Assembly: GCF_036898095.1 (NCBI RefSeq)
Contig: NC_090750.1
Span: 90,798,434-90,862,433, forward strand
Length of the DNA: 64,000 nt
Direction of reading: 5' to 3'
Source of the DNA: Palaemon carinicauda
Lineage: Eukaryota; Arthropoda; Malacostraca; Decapoda; Palaemonidae
The position numbers and the translations under genes are program-made. Shown here piece by piece: positions 1 through 10,459 of this stretch. Positions within the stretch are counted from its first letter, which is position 1. The number at the start of each line of letters is the position of its first letter. The notes under the pieces were generated by a model. The model saw only the letters and a list, made by a program, of their open reading frames with translations, did no database searches and was not told the DNA's origin.

Positions 1-73
1 AGCTGAGCAATAAGAATAATTAAATCTAATGCTTATCCATTCTGTCATTAAGAATATCAGATCCTGTATTCTC

Positions 74-294
74 CCTTTTACCCCCAAGGTAAGGTTAATT
101 TTCGAGCACATTTTGCTATATATTTTTTTTAAATTGCTCTAACAGCCTTAATTTTTATCAGAGAGAGGTCAGGTTGGTCTCATTCTTTTGGAGAATGCCT
201 GAAGTTTCTCATAAAGTTATCAAAAATATGCAAAAACATGTAAATAACAGTGTTTTGCAAGAACGTACCGTTACGTCCTTTGGGGGCGAAAGGG
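74..294. repeat. Short inverted-repeat element (MITE-like), copy A
   Basis: The ends are inverted: CCTTTTACCCCCAAGG on the left pairs with CCTTTGGGGGCGAAAGGG on the right. The interior is A/T rich and contains TAACAGCCTTAATTTTT and GAGGTCAGGTTGGTCTCATTC. The same interior recurs at 8827-9128, so this is a dispersed family. It is too short to encode a transposase, so I call it MITE-like. No clear target-site duplication was resolved. Confidence 0.6.
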
Positions 295-299
295 TTAAG

Positions 300-869
300 G
301 ATCCACCTAAGTGGAATCTTAATATCTTGGAATTTGGACGCGCTGCACAGTAGTCTTGAAGTTAATGTTGGAAACTAATTTAAGCCCAAAGTCAACAGGT
401 TTTAGAGAATGCTCCTTCAAACCCCTCTTTGATTGTCCTTACTTCAGCCAAGAGGGTTATCAATTACAATTGATGAGTAAAAAGTAATTCTTTATTACCA
501 GCTTTGAAGGCCAAGAACGGCTGTAGTTGTAAGAATAACCTTTAATATTTTTCCATTTTTCTCTAAATGTGATGGTGAAAAGTAGTCGTGAGATATCTTT
601 TCGTCCAGTTAGGTCCTTAAAAAGAGTACTTGAAGAGATGATTTCCGTCACGCACATCAAAATTCCAAGAATTGCTTTTACAGACTAGAAGATAATTCTG
701 ACCTTATGTACAAGAACGCTGTTATTTTTCATTTAGGGTTTAATCATAGATGTTTGAAATAACTTAGTGGAGTCCATTTTTCCTTCCCTCGTAGGATTTT
801 AAAGTAATTTGTATTTTTCCTAATTATACAAAACCGTATATCTTTAATAAGAGTTCAGTATGACTAGTA
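300..869. other. No gene recognised
   Basis: This is AT-rich sequence with no supported coding region. At about 310-460 a few short strings resemble the tyrosine-recombinase region of DIRS elements (a WNL motif, then a TSAKRV-like string). They are broken and too short to annotate as a gene. Confidence 0.4.
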
Positions 870-1148
870 GTGAGGGTGAGAATGTGTGTAAGAAATGAGT
901 TAGCAGCTAGAGTGGATATGAATGTGTTGAGGTGGTTTGGCCATGTTGAGAGAATGGAAAATGGCTGCCTGCTAAAGAAGGCGATGAATGCAAGAGTTGA
1001 TGGGAGAAGTACAAGAGGAAGGCCAAGGTTTGGGTGGATGGATGGAGTAAAGAAAGCTCTGGGTGATTTGAGGATTGATGTGAGAGAGGCAAGAGAGCTT
1101 GCTAGAAATAGGAATGAATGGCGAGCGATTGTGACGCAGTTCCAGTAG
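870..1148 (+). pseudogene. LINE reverse transcriptase, C-terminal fragment
   Basis: This 92-codon open frame is the tail of a non-LTR retrotransposon ORF2. The visible motifs are LRWFGHVERM near residues 20-29 and a TRGRPRFGWMDGV stretch near residues 48-60, followed by a REARELARNRNEWRAIV end. These are the hallmark strings after the RT thumb in many arthropod LINEs. The polymerase and endonuclease domains are absent, so this is a 5'-truncated insertion, the usual result of incomplete target-primed reverse transcription. The first Met is arbitrary and the fragment simply starts where the copy was truncated. The stop codon leads directly into the element 3' UTR (1149-1410). Confidence 0.8.
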
Positions 1149-1410
1149 GCCCTGCTGCTTCCTCCAGTTGCCTTGGATGACCGCGGAGGTAGCAGCAGTA
1201 GGGGATTCAGCATTATGAAGCTTCATCTGTGGTGGATAACGGGGGAGGGTGGGCTGTGGCACCTTAGCAGTACCAGTCGAACTCGGTTGAGTCCCTCATC
1301 AGGCTAGGAGGAAGTAGAGAGGAAAGGTCCCCTTCTCTTTTTTCATTTGTTTGATGTCGGTTACCCCCAAAATTGGGGGAAGTGCCTTAGTATATGTATG
1401 TACAGTATGA
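1149..1410 (+). mobile_element. LINE 3' UTR with TATG tail
   Basis: This 3' UTR follows the RT fragment. It contains GCAGTACCAGTCGAACTCGG, an AATTGGGGGAAGTGCC block and a TATGTATG-type terminal simple repeat. Diverged copies of the last 140 bp occur at 47652-47795 and 61335-61477. The simple-repeat end marks the 3' terminus of the element. Confidence 0.75.
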
Positions 1411-1687
1411 CTTCAGCAAAGATGGAATCGTTTGTTAAACTTTTAAGAATGCGCAATGTTAGTGGAGTGACATCTCTCGATTTCATGAAACATCCCTTCC
1501 TGAAAAGAATACTGTCATTAGTGTAGGTCATTGGAGGTGTACAGAAAGTCCCCCAACTTCAAACATTCAACCTGCAAACATTTGAAGATACAAACACAAA
1601 CCCAACTGAAAATAACTAAAGATAAAGAAATACTGTGATAAAACAATATTATATCATTTAGTACAGTAAGAAAAACCACATTTTTAT

Positions 1688-1985
1688 TAACGTCTCTGCC
1701 TGGTGATTGCCAGTCAAGGGTTCGAGTCCCGCTCAAACTCGTTAGTGCCCTTAGTGTCTGCAACCTTACCATCCTTGTGAGCTAAGGTTGGGGGGTTTGG
1801 GGGAGCCTATAGGTCTATCTGCTGAGTCATCAGCAGCCACTGCCTGGCCCTCCCTGGTCCTAGCTTGGGTGGAGAGGAGTCTTGGGCGCTGATCATATAA
1901 TATATGGTCAGTCTCTTGGACATTGTCCTGCTTGCTAGGGCAATGTCACTGTCCCTTGCCTATGCCATTCATAAGCAACCTTTAA
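1688..1985 (+). mobile_element. tRNA-derived SINE, copy 1
   Basis: A Pol III B-box (GGTTCGAGTCC, 1719-1729) lies near the 5' end. A 250-bp body follows, containing GAGTCATCAGCAGCCACTGC, TATGGTCAGTCTCTTGGACA and TGTCCTGCTTGCTAGGGCAA. Homologous copies occur on the minus strand at 35903-36145 and on the plus strand at 61545-62010. The B-box plus dispersed body identifies a tRNA-derived SINE. I could not resolve a good A-box. Confidence 0.75.
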
Positions 1986-4159
1986 ACTTTCAAACCTTTA
2001 AATCTGACAGTTTGTTGACTTTTCTTGCTGGAAATCTTAGGCATGGGATTCAGGTCAAGCCCACCACAGGCCAAAATGTGACTTGTGAACAGCATCTTGA
2101 AACCTATTAAGTTTGTAAGTTGAGGAGCTTCCGTAACTCAGTCTTTTGCTTTCTATCACTTGAGGGAAGTTCATTTTATATATAGGAAGCAGAAACGACA
2201 AGCACAGACATTGTCAGGAACAAAATGCAGTCTAGATACAGTGTATGTATCTCTTGTGCTTGTTAGGTCCCCTTGTTGCAGAATGGGACAATTTAGATTG
2301 AGAAATTATAATCTCTCAAAAATAAGAACACTCCTTTGATGTAAATCTTTTCTTCAGGGTTTGAGGGGCAAGTTAAGGTACAGTACCTTACATTGTGTAG
2401 GTCAGTACGTCTACTTCTTGAGAGACTTTCTATTAGTTAGCCTTTGTTTTGGTTTCATAGAGGTGGTAGTCATTTTTGTGGGTTAACACTATTAAATATA
2501 AGGGCTTGTAATGATGGAGTCCTCAGTTATGAAAGTTAGTAGGATAGTTACGAGTCCTCTGTCAACCTCAGATTGCCTCGGGACAAGTTGTTATTGAATC
2601 TTCAACTGGTAAAAGTCTTATGGGGTATTTTGTTTAACTCATATTTCATTGTGAATATCTATAAATGTTACTTAATTGATTACCACTATCCACCATCCAA
2701 TGTGAAAATCAGTACAATGAATAATTGGGTGGGGCAGTTTGAAATAAACAAAATTTTGGAAATTAAATTTATTAAATACTTAACCAACAATCATTCGATC
2801 ATGCCCTTATCCCCCCTTCTAGTGAGGGTAAAACAGTGGTGGCCATTTCAAACATGACAGCTACGGATAACAGGGCATGGTATCAGTAGTTATTGGTATA
2901 TGAGAGGCCTGGGCATACAAATCCAACACTAATCATTCAATTATATTAGTTATTCAACCAAAGTTGTGCTCTCAAAGCTTTTATCACATTGATAGGGAAA
3001 AATTATTGCTATAATAAATTTTACTTAGAAAGATTAGTTTATATAACTTTTCTTATGCCAGCAGTCTTTTAGTAATCTGTTATTTATTGGTTTGCCTATT
3101 TTTGGTGTCTATATTTATTGTTATGTCTAAGTATGTCTTAGGTAATACTTGTCATGTTTTCCTATGAACACTTGGCAGAGACCTACACAGTTTGTGTAGC
3201 ATTTGTACTGGCAGGTGTGCTTGTTTGATCTCTCTTATGAGACATCCTATATATTGGTTGTTTCTTAGAGAAAAGGGTTATACTTTTCCAACCTGCTGCA
3301 TCTGCTGATCACATCTCATTCTGACCAGTTAACCTCTCTTTTTTTTATTCATACGCTCATTCATTATCGGTTGTACTCGCAACGTGCTGATGTGCCTGTA
3401 GCTGGAGATGTTCAACGACTCGGTTATTTTGCGTAAAGTGCAATTCGGTCATATAAACGATCACTGTGGTTGTGATGGAAGAAATACATGCTTTCATACA
3501 AACCCATCAATCATATGATGAATTCAGCCCCAACTCCACTGAAGTCCCAATTTTATTCCAGACTACACAGATGAGTAAGGTGAGCAATTGATGCCTGAGG
3601 TTTCGGGTGGTGTATATGCTGGAGGATTAAAATGTATCTTCTTCTAGTTAGTTTATTATTAGTACAAATTGGATAAAAGATTGTCAAGTCTGTGGACATT
3701 AGAAAGCCATGGTTTGTATGAAAAATTAGCTCTTGATGTAGAAAACTTTTTTTCATCTGTATCATCCATCTTCTTTATTATTTCATTTTTTTCATGAGAA
3801 TTTTAGCTTATTTTAAGTAGCACTATAAGTAGTCCTTCCATCGGAAATACGATATAGATACAGAGTAATGCAGAATTGTCACTTACTCTTTTACTTTTCG
3901 ATTTTTTCAATAGTTATTTTAATGATGTTTTCTCTGCTTTGTTAAGTAAACGAGGGAGCCAATCTTTTTTGTATTGCGGCTTACTGTTGGTATGAGGAGA
4001 TAAAAATCAAAGCGAGCAGAAAACAATAGTAAAACTGCAAACCCCAAATTACACTCGCAAAATTCATTAGCTAAATCACAAATCCGATTTTTTTCAAAGC
4101 TTGGTTATGATGTAGCTTGTACTAATGTACTTGTAATGAGTTAAATGTTTTTGTAACAG
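1986..4159. other. Intergenic or intronic, nothing recognised
   Basis: This is AT-rich single-copy-looking sequence. Short open frames are present but none has splice or family support. It probably contains the 5' part of the intron that ends at 4159. Confidence 0.4.
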
Positions 4160-4244
4160 GTTCCACAAAGGGCAAGCTGTTATGGTTGAATGCAAGGATG
4201 GTACAAGATTTAATGCAATTCTTACCGTTGCAGGAGTTGATATG
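4160..4244 (+). CDS. Penultimate exon of an unidentified host gene
   Basis: The exon is bounded by an acceptor (TTTTTGTAACAG, ending 4159) and a strong donor (GTAAGT from 4245). With one base carried over from the previous exon, it reads FHKGQAVMVECKDGTRFN and continues AILTVAGVDM, with no stop. It joins in phase 0 to the exon at 7104, giving a C-terminal stretch of about 60 residues. The pattern KGQAVMVECKDGTRFNAIL loosely resembles the first half of an Sm/LSm beta-barrel motif (G-x-x-V-x-V-x-x-x-D-G). I do not recognise a specific family, so that resemblance is inference only. The upstream exons are not identified in this window. Confidence 0.6.
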
Positions 4245-4352
4245 GTAAGTTTGTTTTCCTAGTCATTATAGTTTTTTGTTTTTCAAATTGCTGAAATTTG
4301 CAAAACCAATAGATCAGTCTTTATTCTTTCTGTTACAAATCCATTACTCATA

Positions 4353-4611
4353 AGGCGGGTTTCACACGGTCGAAAAATTCGTCGAATGCGGTTCGACCGG
4401 CAAGTGTTTGAGGTGATGTTCGAACGTGTGAAAGGGTTATTTGGTTGTCGAACGGTTCAAAGAAAGTCTGTTCTCGCCTGACTTTTGTGGGCGGGGGCTT
4501 CATTGTCCACAAACTTTATGCATTTGCGGCTGACCCCACCTCTTTGAACCGTTTGACGAGCAGGTTCCACAACCGGGTTCGACGAACCGATCGACCGTGT
4601 AAACCCCGCTT
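4353..4611. mobile_element. Palindromic MITE with TA target duplication
   Basis: The inverted termini are AAGGCGGGTTTCACACGGTCG on the left, matched in reverse complement by CGACCGTGTAAACCCCGCTT on the right. TA flanks both ends (4351-4352 and 4612-4613), which fits a Tc1/mariner-type TA target duplication. The interior is also largely palindromic: TCGAACGGTTCAAAG near 4450 pairs with CTTTGAACCGTTTGACG near 4545. It sits inside the intron between 4244 and 7104. Confidence 0.75.
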
Positions 4612-4613
4612 TA

Positions 4614-5789
4614 GGGTTGAAAGCAGAGTGCATGTAGATGTTTGAAAGTTTGGGCCCCTGATAATGTAGTTGAAAAGCTCACTAGCTCCTGTGTCCATGC
4701 TATCAACAATGCTTGTTGATCTCGTTGTGCATACCATCAGTTAATCCATTTCCATTATTTCATGCTTTATTTTCTCTTTCCATTTACGTGCTTGAAGATC
4801 GTCAGTTAATTGAAGTGATTATGTTTAAGACGCTTAAGACATTTTTATGTTGTGAGTGCATGACGTGGCGATTTGTATTCCACATGTGCATGTATCATCA
4901 ATTGTTGTAGTGCAGTATTTTAAGCTTTTTTTATATTTGTTGTTGTATGATGGGTATTTCTCTATTATATTTACATGTACATGTACTGTATTTTAAGTGA
5001 ATTTAATGTTTGTGAGTGCTAGTCATATTTTTTAGATGCTCATCTTGTAGAACCAATGGTAATAGATTTTACTTGACTTGGTTACCTTGTATGCTATCGT
5101 TACTTTCCAACATTTTAAAAGTAAGTGAATGGGAAGAATATTTAGAGTATGCAAAGTTCATCGTAATTTACTTACAAAGATGTACGTTAAGGGAAAACGG
5201 CATTAATAAGGTTACAAACTGGGAGAGAGATACATGCCAGTGTGTGAGACCTGACTCTTTAAAGGGCTGTGTTATGTGGTTCATCAGCAAACTGGAATAA
5301 TATGCAGATTCAAAACAAAAATAAGTCTCCTTTAAAATGACCGTAGCCCCTGTCAGTCACTTGCTACCCTGAGGCGCCTCAACTCCTATTGATCTCAAAG
5401 TCACACACTGGCACTTACATAGTTCTTCACTTCCAGCCATACCTAGTGTTTTGGTTAGAAATGAGTTTGCACAAGCCCAGAGTATTGCCAGCCTCAGTAT
5501 AGTTCCAAGAGCAGAAGTAGTGATAAAGTTCTTGCATTTGCTGGAGTTGCAGGTCTTTGCATAACTATACGGCTGGCTGGTCTGTGCATGAACAAGAGAA
5601 CTTTGTCTTACATACACAAAGTATTTCCTTCAAGTTTTTGAGGAGCTAGGTTTCCTGATCAACTTGTCAAAAGCAAGACTAGTTATGGCGAAAGTCTTCA
5701 CTCAGCTGGGCCTTCGTTGAAATGTCCATATTGACCCAGGGCATCTTGAAGTAGAATCTTATCCAGGGTCAATTTTTTCTCTTTTTTTT
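4614..5789. other. Intron sequence, nothing recognised
   Basis: This lies between the MITE and the RNase H-like remnants, within the 2.86-kb intron. No coding sequence or repeat is supported. Confidence 0.4.
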
Positions 5790-6560
5790 ATAGAGCCCTT
5801 CCTCCAGATGGCTGCTGGAACAGGTCCTAAGTTTTCTACAGTTTGCGTCAAGCATTGTCCCAGTTCTGAAAACCAGGTTAAAGACCCAATGGGTTTGATT
5901 TTGGAAAGCAGTTTGGGACAGACATTTCTCATTACCACTGCTAAAATACAATTCTCAGACCGTACACTTCCCGTTGGCTCTTTCTTTATGGTCTCTTTTT
6001 TTTCTCTCCCTTGATTTGTATGATCCTATATTCAGATACATCCAAATGGGGAAGGAGAGTTAACTTGGAGGAGACCTACATCTGATTCCTTCAATTGGTC
6101 CTAAGCCTTCCAAAGTTTGCTTCAATCATTAATCCCATTCTGACAACTTGGTTGAATGATCACAATTTGGTTTGCAGAGAAGCCCAAAAGGGCTTCTGGG
6201 CATAAATTTCTCGTTACCCCTTCTCTTAAAAATAATAGGTTTCTCAGACTATGGACCTCAATGTAGGCCCTCTCTATTTTGGTCGCATTGGTCTCCCCTT
6301 GGTTTCTATGATCCTTCTTACAGATGCATCTGTGTCAGATTGGGGGAGCCAATTGAAGGAGACCTGTGCATTCTGGCAATGGTCCCCTCAGTTTGCATTG
6401 CTTCAAATAAATGTGTTGGAACTCATGAAGGTCATTCTGAATCCATAGAAGCTCATTCTAAGCAGAAGCTTGCACATCAAAGGCTTCAGCAATAATCACA
6501 CAGCTGTCCGATGTTTACGGAGAGAGATCTTGTTCAAGAACCTTGAATGCTTTGATCTTT
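5790..6560 (+). pseudogene. Decayed RT thumb/RNase H remnants, two partial copies
   Basis: Two related segments follow each other (about 5805-6060 and 6080-6560). The second reads TDASVSDWGSQLKE, then FALLQINVLELMKV, and further on a HIKGFSNNHTAV-like string. These correspond to the first Asp, the Glu helix and the third Asp region of a retroelement RNase H, of the kind seen intact in the DIRS copy at 16 kb. The first segment has a weaker equivalent (SDTSKWGRR) preceded by RWLLEQVLSFLQFAS, which resembles an RT connection. Stops and frameshifts interrupt both. They lie within the intron of the gene whose exons are at 4160 and 7104. The element type (DIRS or an LTR element) is uncertain. Confidence 0.5.
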
Positions 6561-7103
6561 CCAGTCAGGAAGTTCCTTCAAGAGAAGAATCTATTATAAC
6601 ACAGATATTTAAAACCTTCATATTTGAGAAGCCCATTCATATGATAAGATTAAAAGGGATTTGGTGGTTGTGTTACATCTTCTAAGAAGACTGGCGTACT
6701 AGCCTCTGACATAGATAGGTTCGAATAAAGTTCCAGTGAAAGCTGTTTTCAAGTTGCATTATCTGGGGAGTTGTACCATTTAGGCTTGTATTGTTGATTG
6801 TTGACAGTGAGTTGAAAGGTAGATTTTTTACCTATTAGAGCAGAAAAGGCACACTGTATTTTATATAATGGCTAATAGGAAAGGTACAGCACCAAGTTGG
6901 TTTTGTAGACTACTTTTTCCTGACAGTTAAAACACTAAAACCATTATTTTAACGTTTTATTTCTTTAGCGTGTTGAGCATCAACATAGATTATGTTCTTA
7001 TATTTCTTTTATTTATTTTGAGTTGTAAATTTCAATGGAGTTATACTCCATTAGATTGGTGGTTCTTTTATTCATATTAATATAATTGTTTTTATTTACT
7101 TAG
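6561..7103. other. 3' part of intron, nothing recognised
   Basis: This is AT-rich intronic sequence leading to a poly-pyrimidine tract and the acceptor TTTATTTACTTAG that ends at 7103. Confidence 0.45.
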
Positions 7104-7202
7104 ATTATGGTGCGGAAGGTGCCCGACAATATTAGACTCAAGATCACCCTGGCTCAACTAGCTCACGGAAAATACCTCGTTCGGCGACGGAGTTCGTCGT
7201 GA
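7104..7202 (+). CDS. Terminal coding exon of the same unidentified gene
   Basis: The exon starts after TTTATTTACTTAG and continues the 4160 exon in phase 0. It reads IMVRKVPDNIRLKITLAQLA, then HGKYLVRRRSS and a TGA at 7200-7202. Base composition rises in GC relative to its surroundings and the frame is clean, as expected for conserved coding sequence. An AATAAA at 7373 would serve the 3' end, giving a 3' UTR of about 180-190 bases. The basic RRRSS terminus and the preceding beta-like alternation are all that can be said of the product. Confidence 0.6.
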   Translation: MMVRKVPDNIRLKITLAQLAHGKYLVRRRSSS

Positions 7203-7372
7203 CCCAAAAACAATAGACTTTTCTTAGCCTGGAAAGGCATGGAATAACGGTGCATAACCTAAGTGTTACATGAACTGTAGTCGCTTGAGTTCTGTAAGTC
7301 CTGTTTGGCTAAAGGATATGAAAGTGATAACACTTTGAGCTTTCAAAAAGTCCTCTTTTTTTTAAAGTTGAA

Positions 7373-7378
7373 AATAAA
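7373..7378 (+). promoter_or_regulatory. Candidate polyadenylation signal
   Basis: AATAAA lies 170 bases after the stop of the exon at 7104-7202. It is the first canonical signal downstream of that exon. Confidence 0.45.
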
Positions 7379-7394
7379 TCATCATCACCAGGTG

Positions 7395-8826
7395 TTTTAA
7401 GTGTTCTAGACATCTATTGAAAAGTTATTTGTGATGTGTTTTCCAAAATGAAGTGATGGTTTCTTAATATAACAATTAAACGCTCACCTGGTACCTAATG
7501 TTATTTTATTGTAATTAAATTTTGACTTTTCAAGATGACTAGTGGTTAGATAAGGTTGAGTGATTGCTTGAGCAAATATGCAAACTTTATGATCTCTATG
7601 GATGGAAAAGAACATACAGAATACATGAATATTCACAGTATCAAAAGTATACTTGTGTGTGGCTCATGATAAAAGTGTGATAATCAAGTTCTGAAAATGG
7701 CAAGAAAGACGCTTGTATTCAAACAAAACTTTACCGCCTCATTTTCAGATCTCAAGATTTTTATTATAACGCTTTTTGTAAAGATAGTGTCCACAGAGAT
7801 TTATATTTTGTTACTCTAGTATAAGATATGGATGTTTTTAGGATGGTATTAAAACAATGTACTGTGCTGTATTTTGTCTTTAGTAGAATGAACCAGTAAA
7901 GATCAGTGTACTGAATATTTTTTATTGCTTCATGAATAAAAATCTGCAACAAACATACAATTCTATTTGTGTTTTGTTTTACAGTGCACTTGACCATTTC
8001 TAACCAGCTCATACTGTAAATTATACATCATTAGAAATGGGTAAGAGCTAAAGGCAAAGCAGCAACTGCTTTGAAGGTCAAATTAAAATGCCTTATCAAG
8101 TGTACATTTTTATAAGCTTAAATAGTAATATTTCTATTTTTTAAGTGTCCTATGAGTCTGAAAAAATTAAAGCTACTCTATTTCCTAACTTCGCTTCTTA
8201 CTTTTTCAATAGATTTTTTGGAATGTTTTTTTTATGTTTATGTTCAACTCAGGTCAAAAGATGCCAATCTTTTTTTGTAGTCCTGAAATTTTGTATAATT
8301 CTACATAAGCGTGCAATTTTTCTTTTACTCTCGGATATGTTGAGTAAATTTCATGGTAGTACCTGTACGATATATGAAACAAAGCTGTTGTTTGATAATT
8401 ATCCAAGTGGCTCAAAAATAGCTTTTAGTTTTTTTAACTGTGTTTTCTTTGAAGTCAGAAAATACTCCATTTTATCCCTCAGGTGACTGCATAACATTGT
8501 TCATTCATTGTAACCAAGCCATTTTATTATTAGAATATGATGCTAAACTACTGCCAGTTAACCTAATTTATTCTGATCTTTTTTTTAAAGTATTGTAATT
8601 AATTTTTTTTTCAAACATTCACGATTTTGCTTGTGGGAAGTTACGTCATTATGATGGTGTTAATCATAGTAAAAATGTTTATATGTATTGTGTTTTTAGT
8701 TTTAATGTTTCTTATAGGTTTTAATTTTATAAACAAGTGGTGAAAGTTGTAAAGAAATTGGTTTTCCTATGAATTTTACTAATTTATTCACCTTTTCAGA
8801 TAAAAACCTTTCTATAATTTACTCTT
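7395..8826. other. Intergenic, nothing recognised
   Basis: This is AT-rich sequence with no supported gene or repeat. Short open frames are of chance length. Confidence 0.4.
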
Positions 8827-9128
8827 AACCATTTTACCCCTAGGCTATTTGGAACTTTCCAACCCTTAACCCCTAGGAGTTATTTTTTTTTCAAGCACAT
8901 TTTGCAGTATAATTTTTTTTAAATTGCTCTAACAGCCTTAATTTTTGTCATAGAGAGGTCAGGTTGGTCTCATTCTCTTGGAAAATGCCTTAAGTTTCTC
9001 AAAAAATTATCAAAAACATGCAAAAAAAATGTAAATAGCAGTTTTTTGCAAGGACATACCGGTACGTCCATGAGGGTAAAGAGATGGGTTTTGTGAAATG
9101 TACCAGTACGTCCTTTGGGGGTAAAAGG
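8827..9128. repeat. Short inverted-repeat element (MITE-like), copy B
   Basis: This is homologous to 74-294 over the interior (CTAACAGCCTTAATTTTT, GAGGTCAGGTTGGTCTCATT). Both ends are partly duplicated. The left end has two CCCCTAGG blocks (8838 and 8871). The right end has two TACC-G/A-GTACGTCC blocks before CTTTGGGGGTAAAAGG. It looks like end-slippage or a partly nested copy. Confidence 0.6.
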
Positions 9129-10459
9129 AATACTTTGCCCATCAGTAATAAAAGGAGTCAGGTCACTCATAATTTGCAATAAATGCCTTGGGATATTAGC
9201 TGTAGGCACACACTAACGTTATGAGGAGATGGAGAATATACTGAGTCGCCTGTCTATATGCTCTGATACCCATCTTAATTTTTGCTGCTCTTTACGCTGG
9301 TCGTGTTCCTCTCATCCAATGTCCAAGCAGTTTGTTTAGGAGGGTCACTTGTATGAAGCAAGGAAGAGTCAAACTTATAGCAGAGTATTAAGACTACCAT
9401 GGTAGCATTACTGTGCTGTTACGCCAATTCAGATTCTCCAGATTTAAAAGAGGGTATATCTGTTAATTCATTGCCTACTGCCTTTTATTCCCAACCTACT
9501 CTTCCTAGATTTAAAAAAGATAACATCTGAGCAGTTTTGTTACTTTTATCACACTTGGAACAAGGCGAATGAAAGTAGAAGGGTTACTTTCTCACTCAGG
9601 ATTTGAGTGCTGTACAGTCTATTGTACCTGACTTCACTTAATGGAGTGAAAGACAACTTCTTCCCCTATTGCTTTGTACAATCTTGACAGACCCCTTATC
9701 ATTAAGAAACTTAAGAGACTTTTATAAACCCAGATGCAGTATAAGCCATAGAGTTACGTATGAGATAGTGATTTAATTCTTTAAATGTCTTTTTGTTAGG
9801 CATGGGAAAGTACCTTGACAAATTTTAGTAAACCGTACCATAACGAATCACTTGGATTCATTCTTTAGATATAAAGGTCTGCCAAAATAAGACAAGATAT
9901 TGATCGCACCAGGTGGGGTATAGTGTGTTTGTGTAAATGCTTTCCCAAGTTACCGTCTTATTGATTCCTCCTTCAGAGGTATAAGTATTGTGTAGGAAAA
10001 TCAGAACCTCTGATATTGGGGAGGCAAGTGAGAACTTAAGTGACTCTTAAGTAAGTACTTAAAAGATTAATTTTAGTTTATAATGTTTTTCATTCAATAA
10101 AACTGAAATTCATGTGTGAAATACCACATTGTCCTGGTTGAAAGGACGGTTGTACTGTGTCCAAAAATATAAGTCGTGTCAACAACCTAATTGGAATAAC
10201 CCTTACTTTAACTTTATATAAATGTCAACTCTCAGCTGCGTTTCATTTTAAAGAATCAGCATTGATAACCTAAACAAATTCCTTTACATGCAAAATTAAA
10301 TTTGCACCTAACTTAAGGGTACAAATTGAAATACTTCGTAGCTTTCACTTTCTTAATTTTATCGTCTAAAATAGAAATTCCATTAAAAATTTATAACGCT
10401 TCAATGAGTGGATTTTCATTAGGATCTATACTACTAACTATATCTTCCTTGCAATGTAG
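9129..10459. other. Intergenic, nothing recognised
   Basis: No open frame with support and no repeat recognised. Confidence 0.35.

Noticed and set aside
310..470. Decayed tyrosine recombinase remnant
   Set aside because: Only two short strings resemble the family, which is too little to call.
870..1262. Minus-strand frames up to 129 codons
   Set aside because: They are shadows of the LINE C-terminal fragment on the plus strand.
1719..1729. Stand-alone tRNA gene
   Set aside because: There is a B-box but no A-box or cloverleaf, and the sequence is part of a dispersed SINE.
4445..4737. Two open frames of 66 and 73 codons
   Set aside because: They lie within or across the palindromic MITE and mirror each other on opposite strands.
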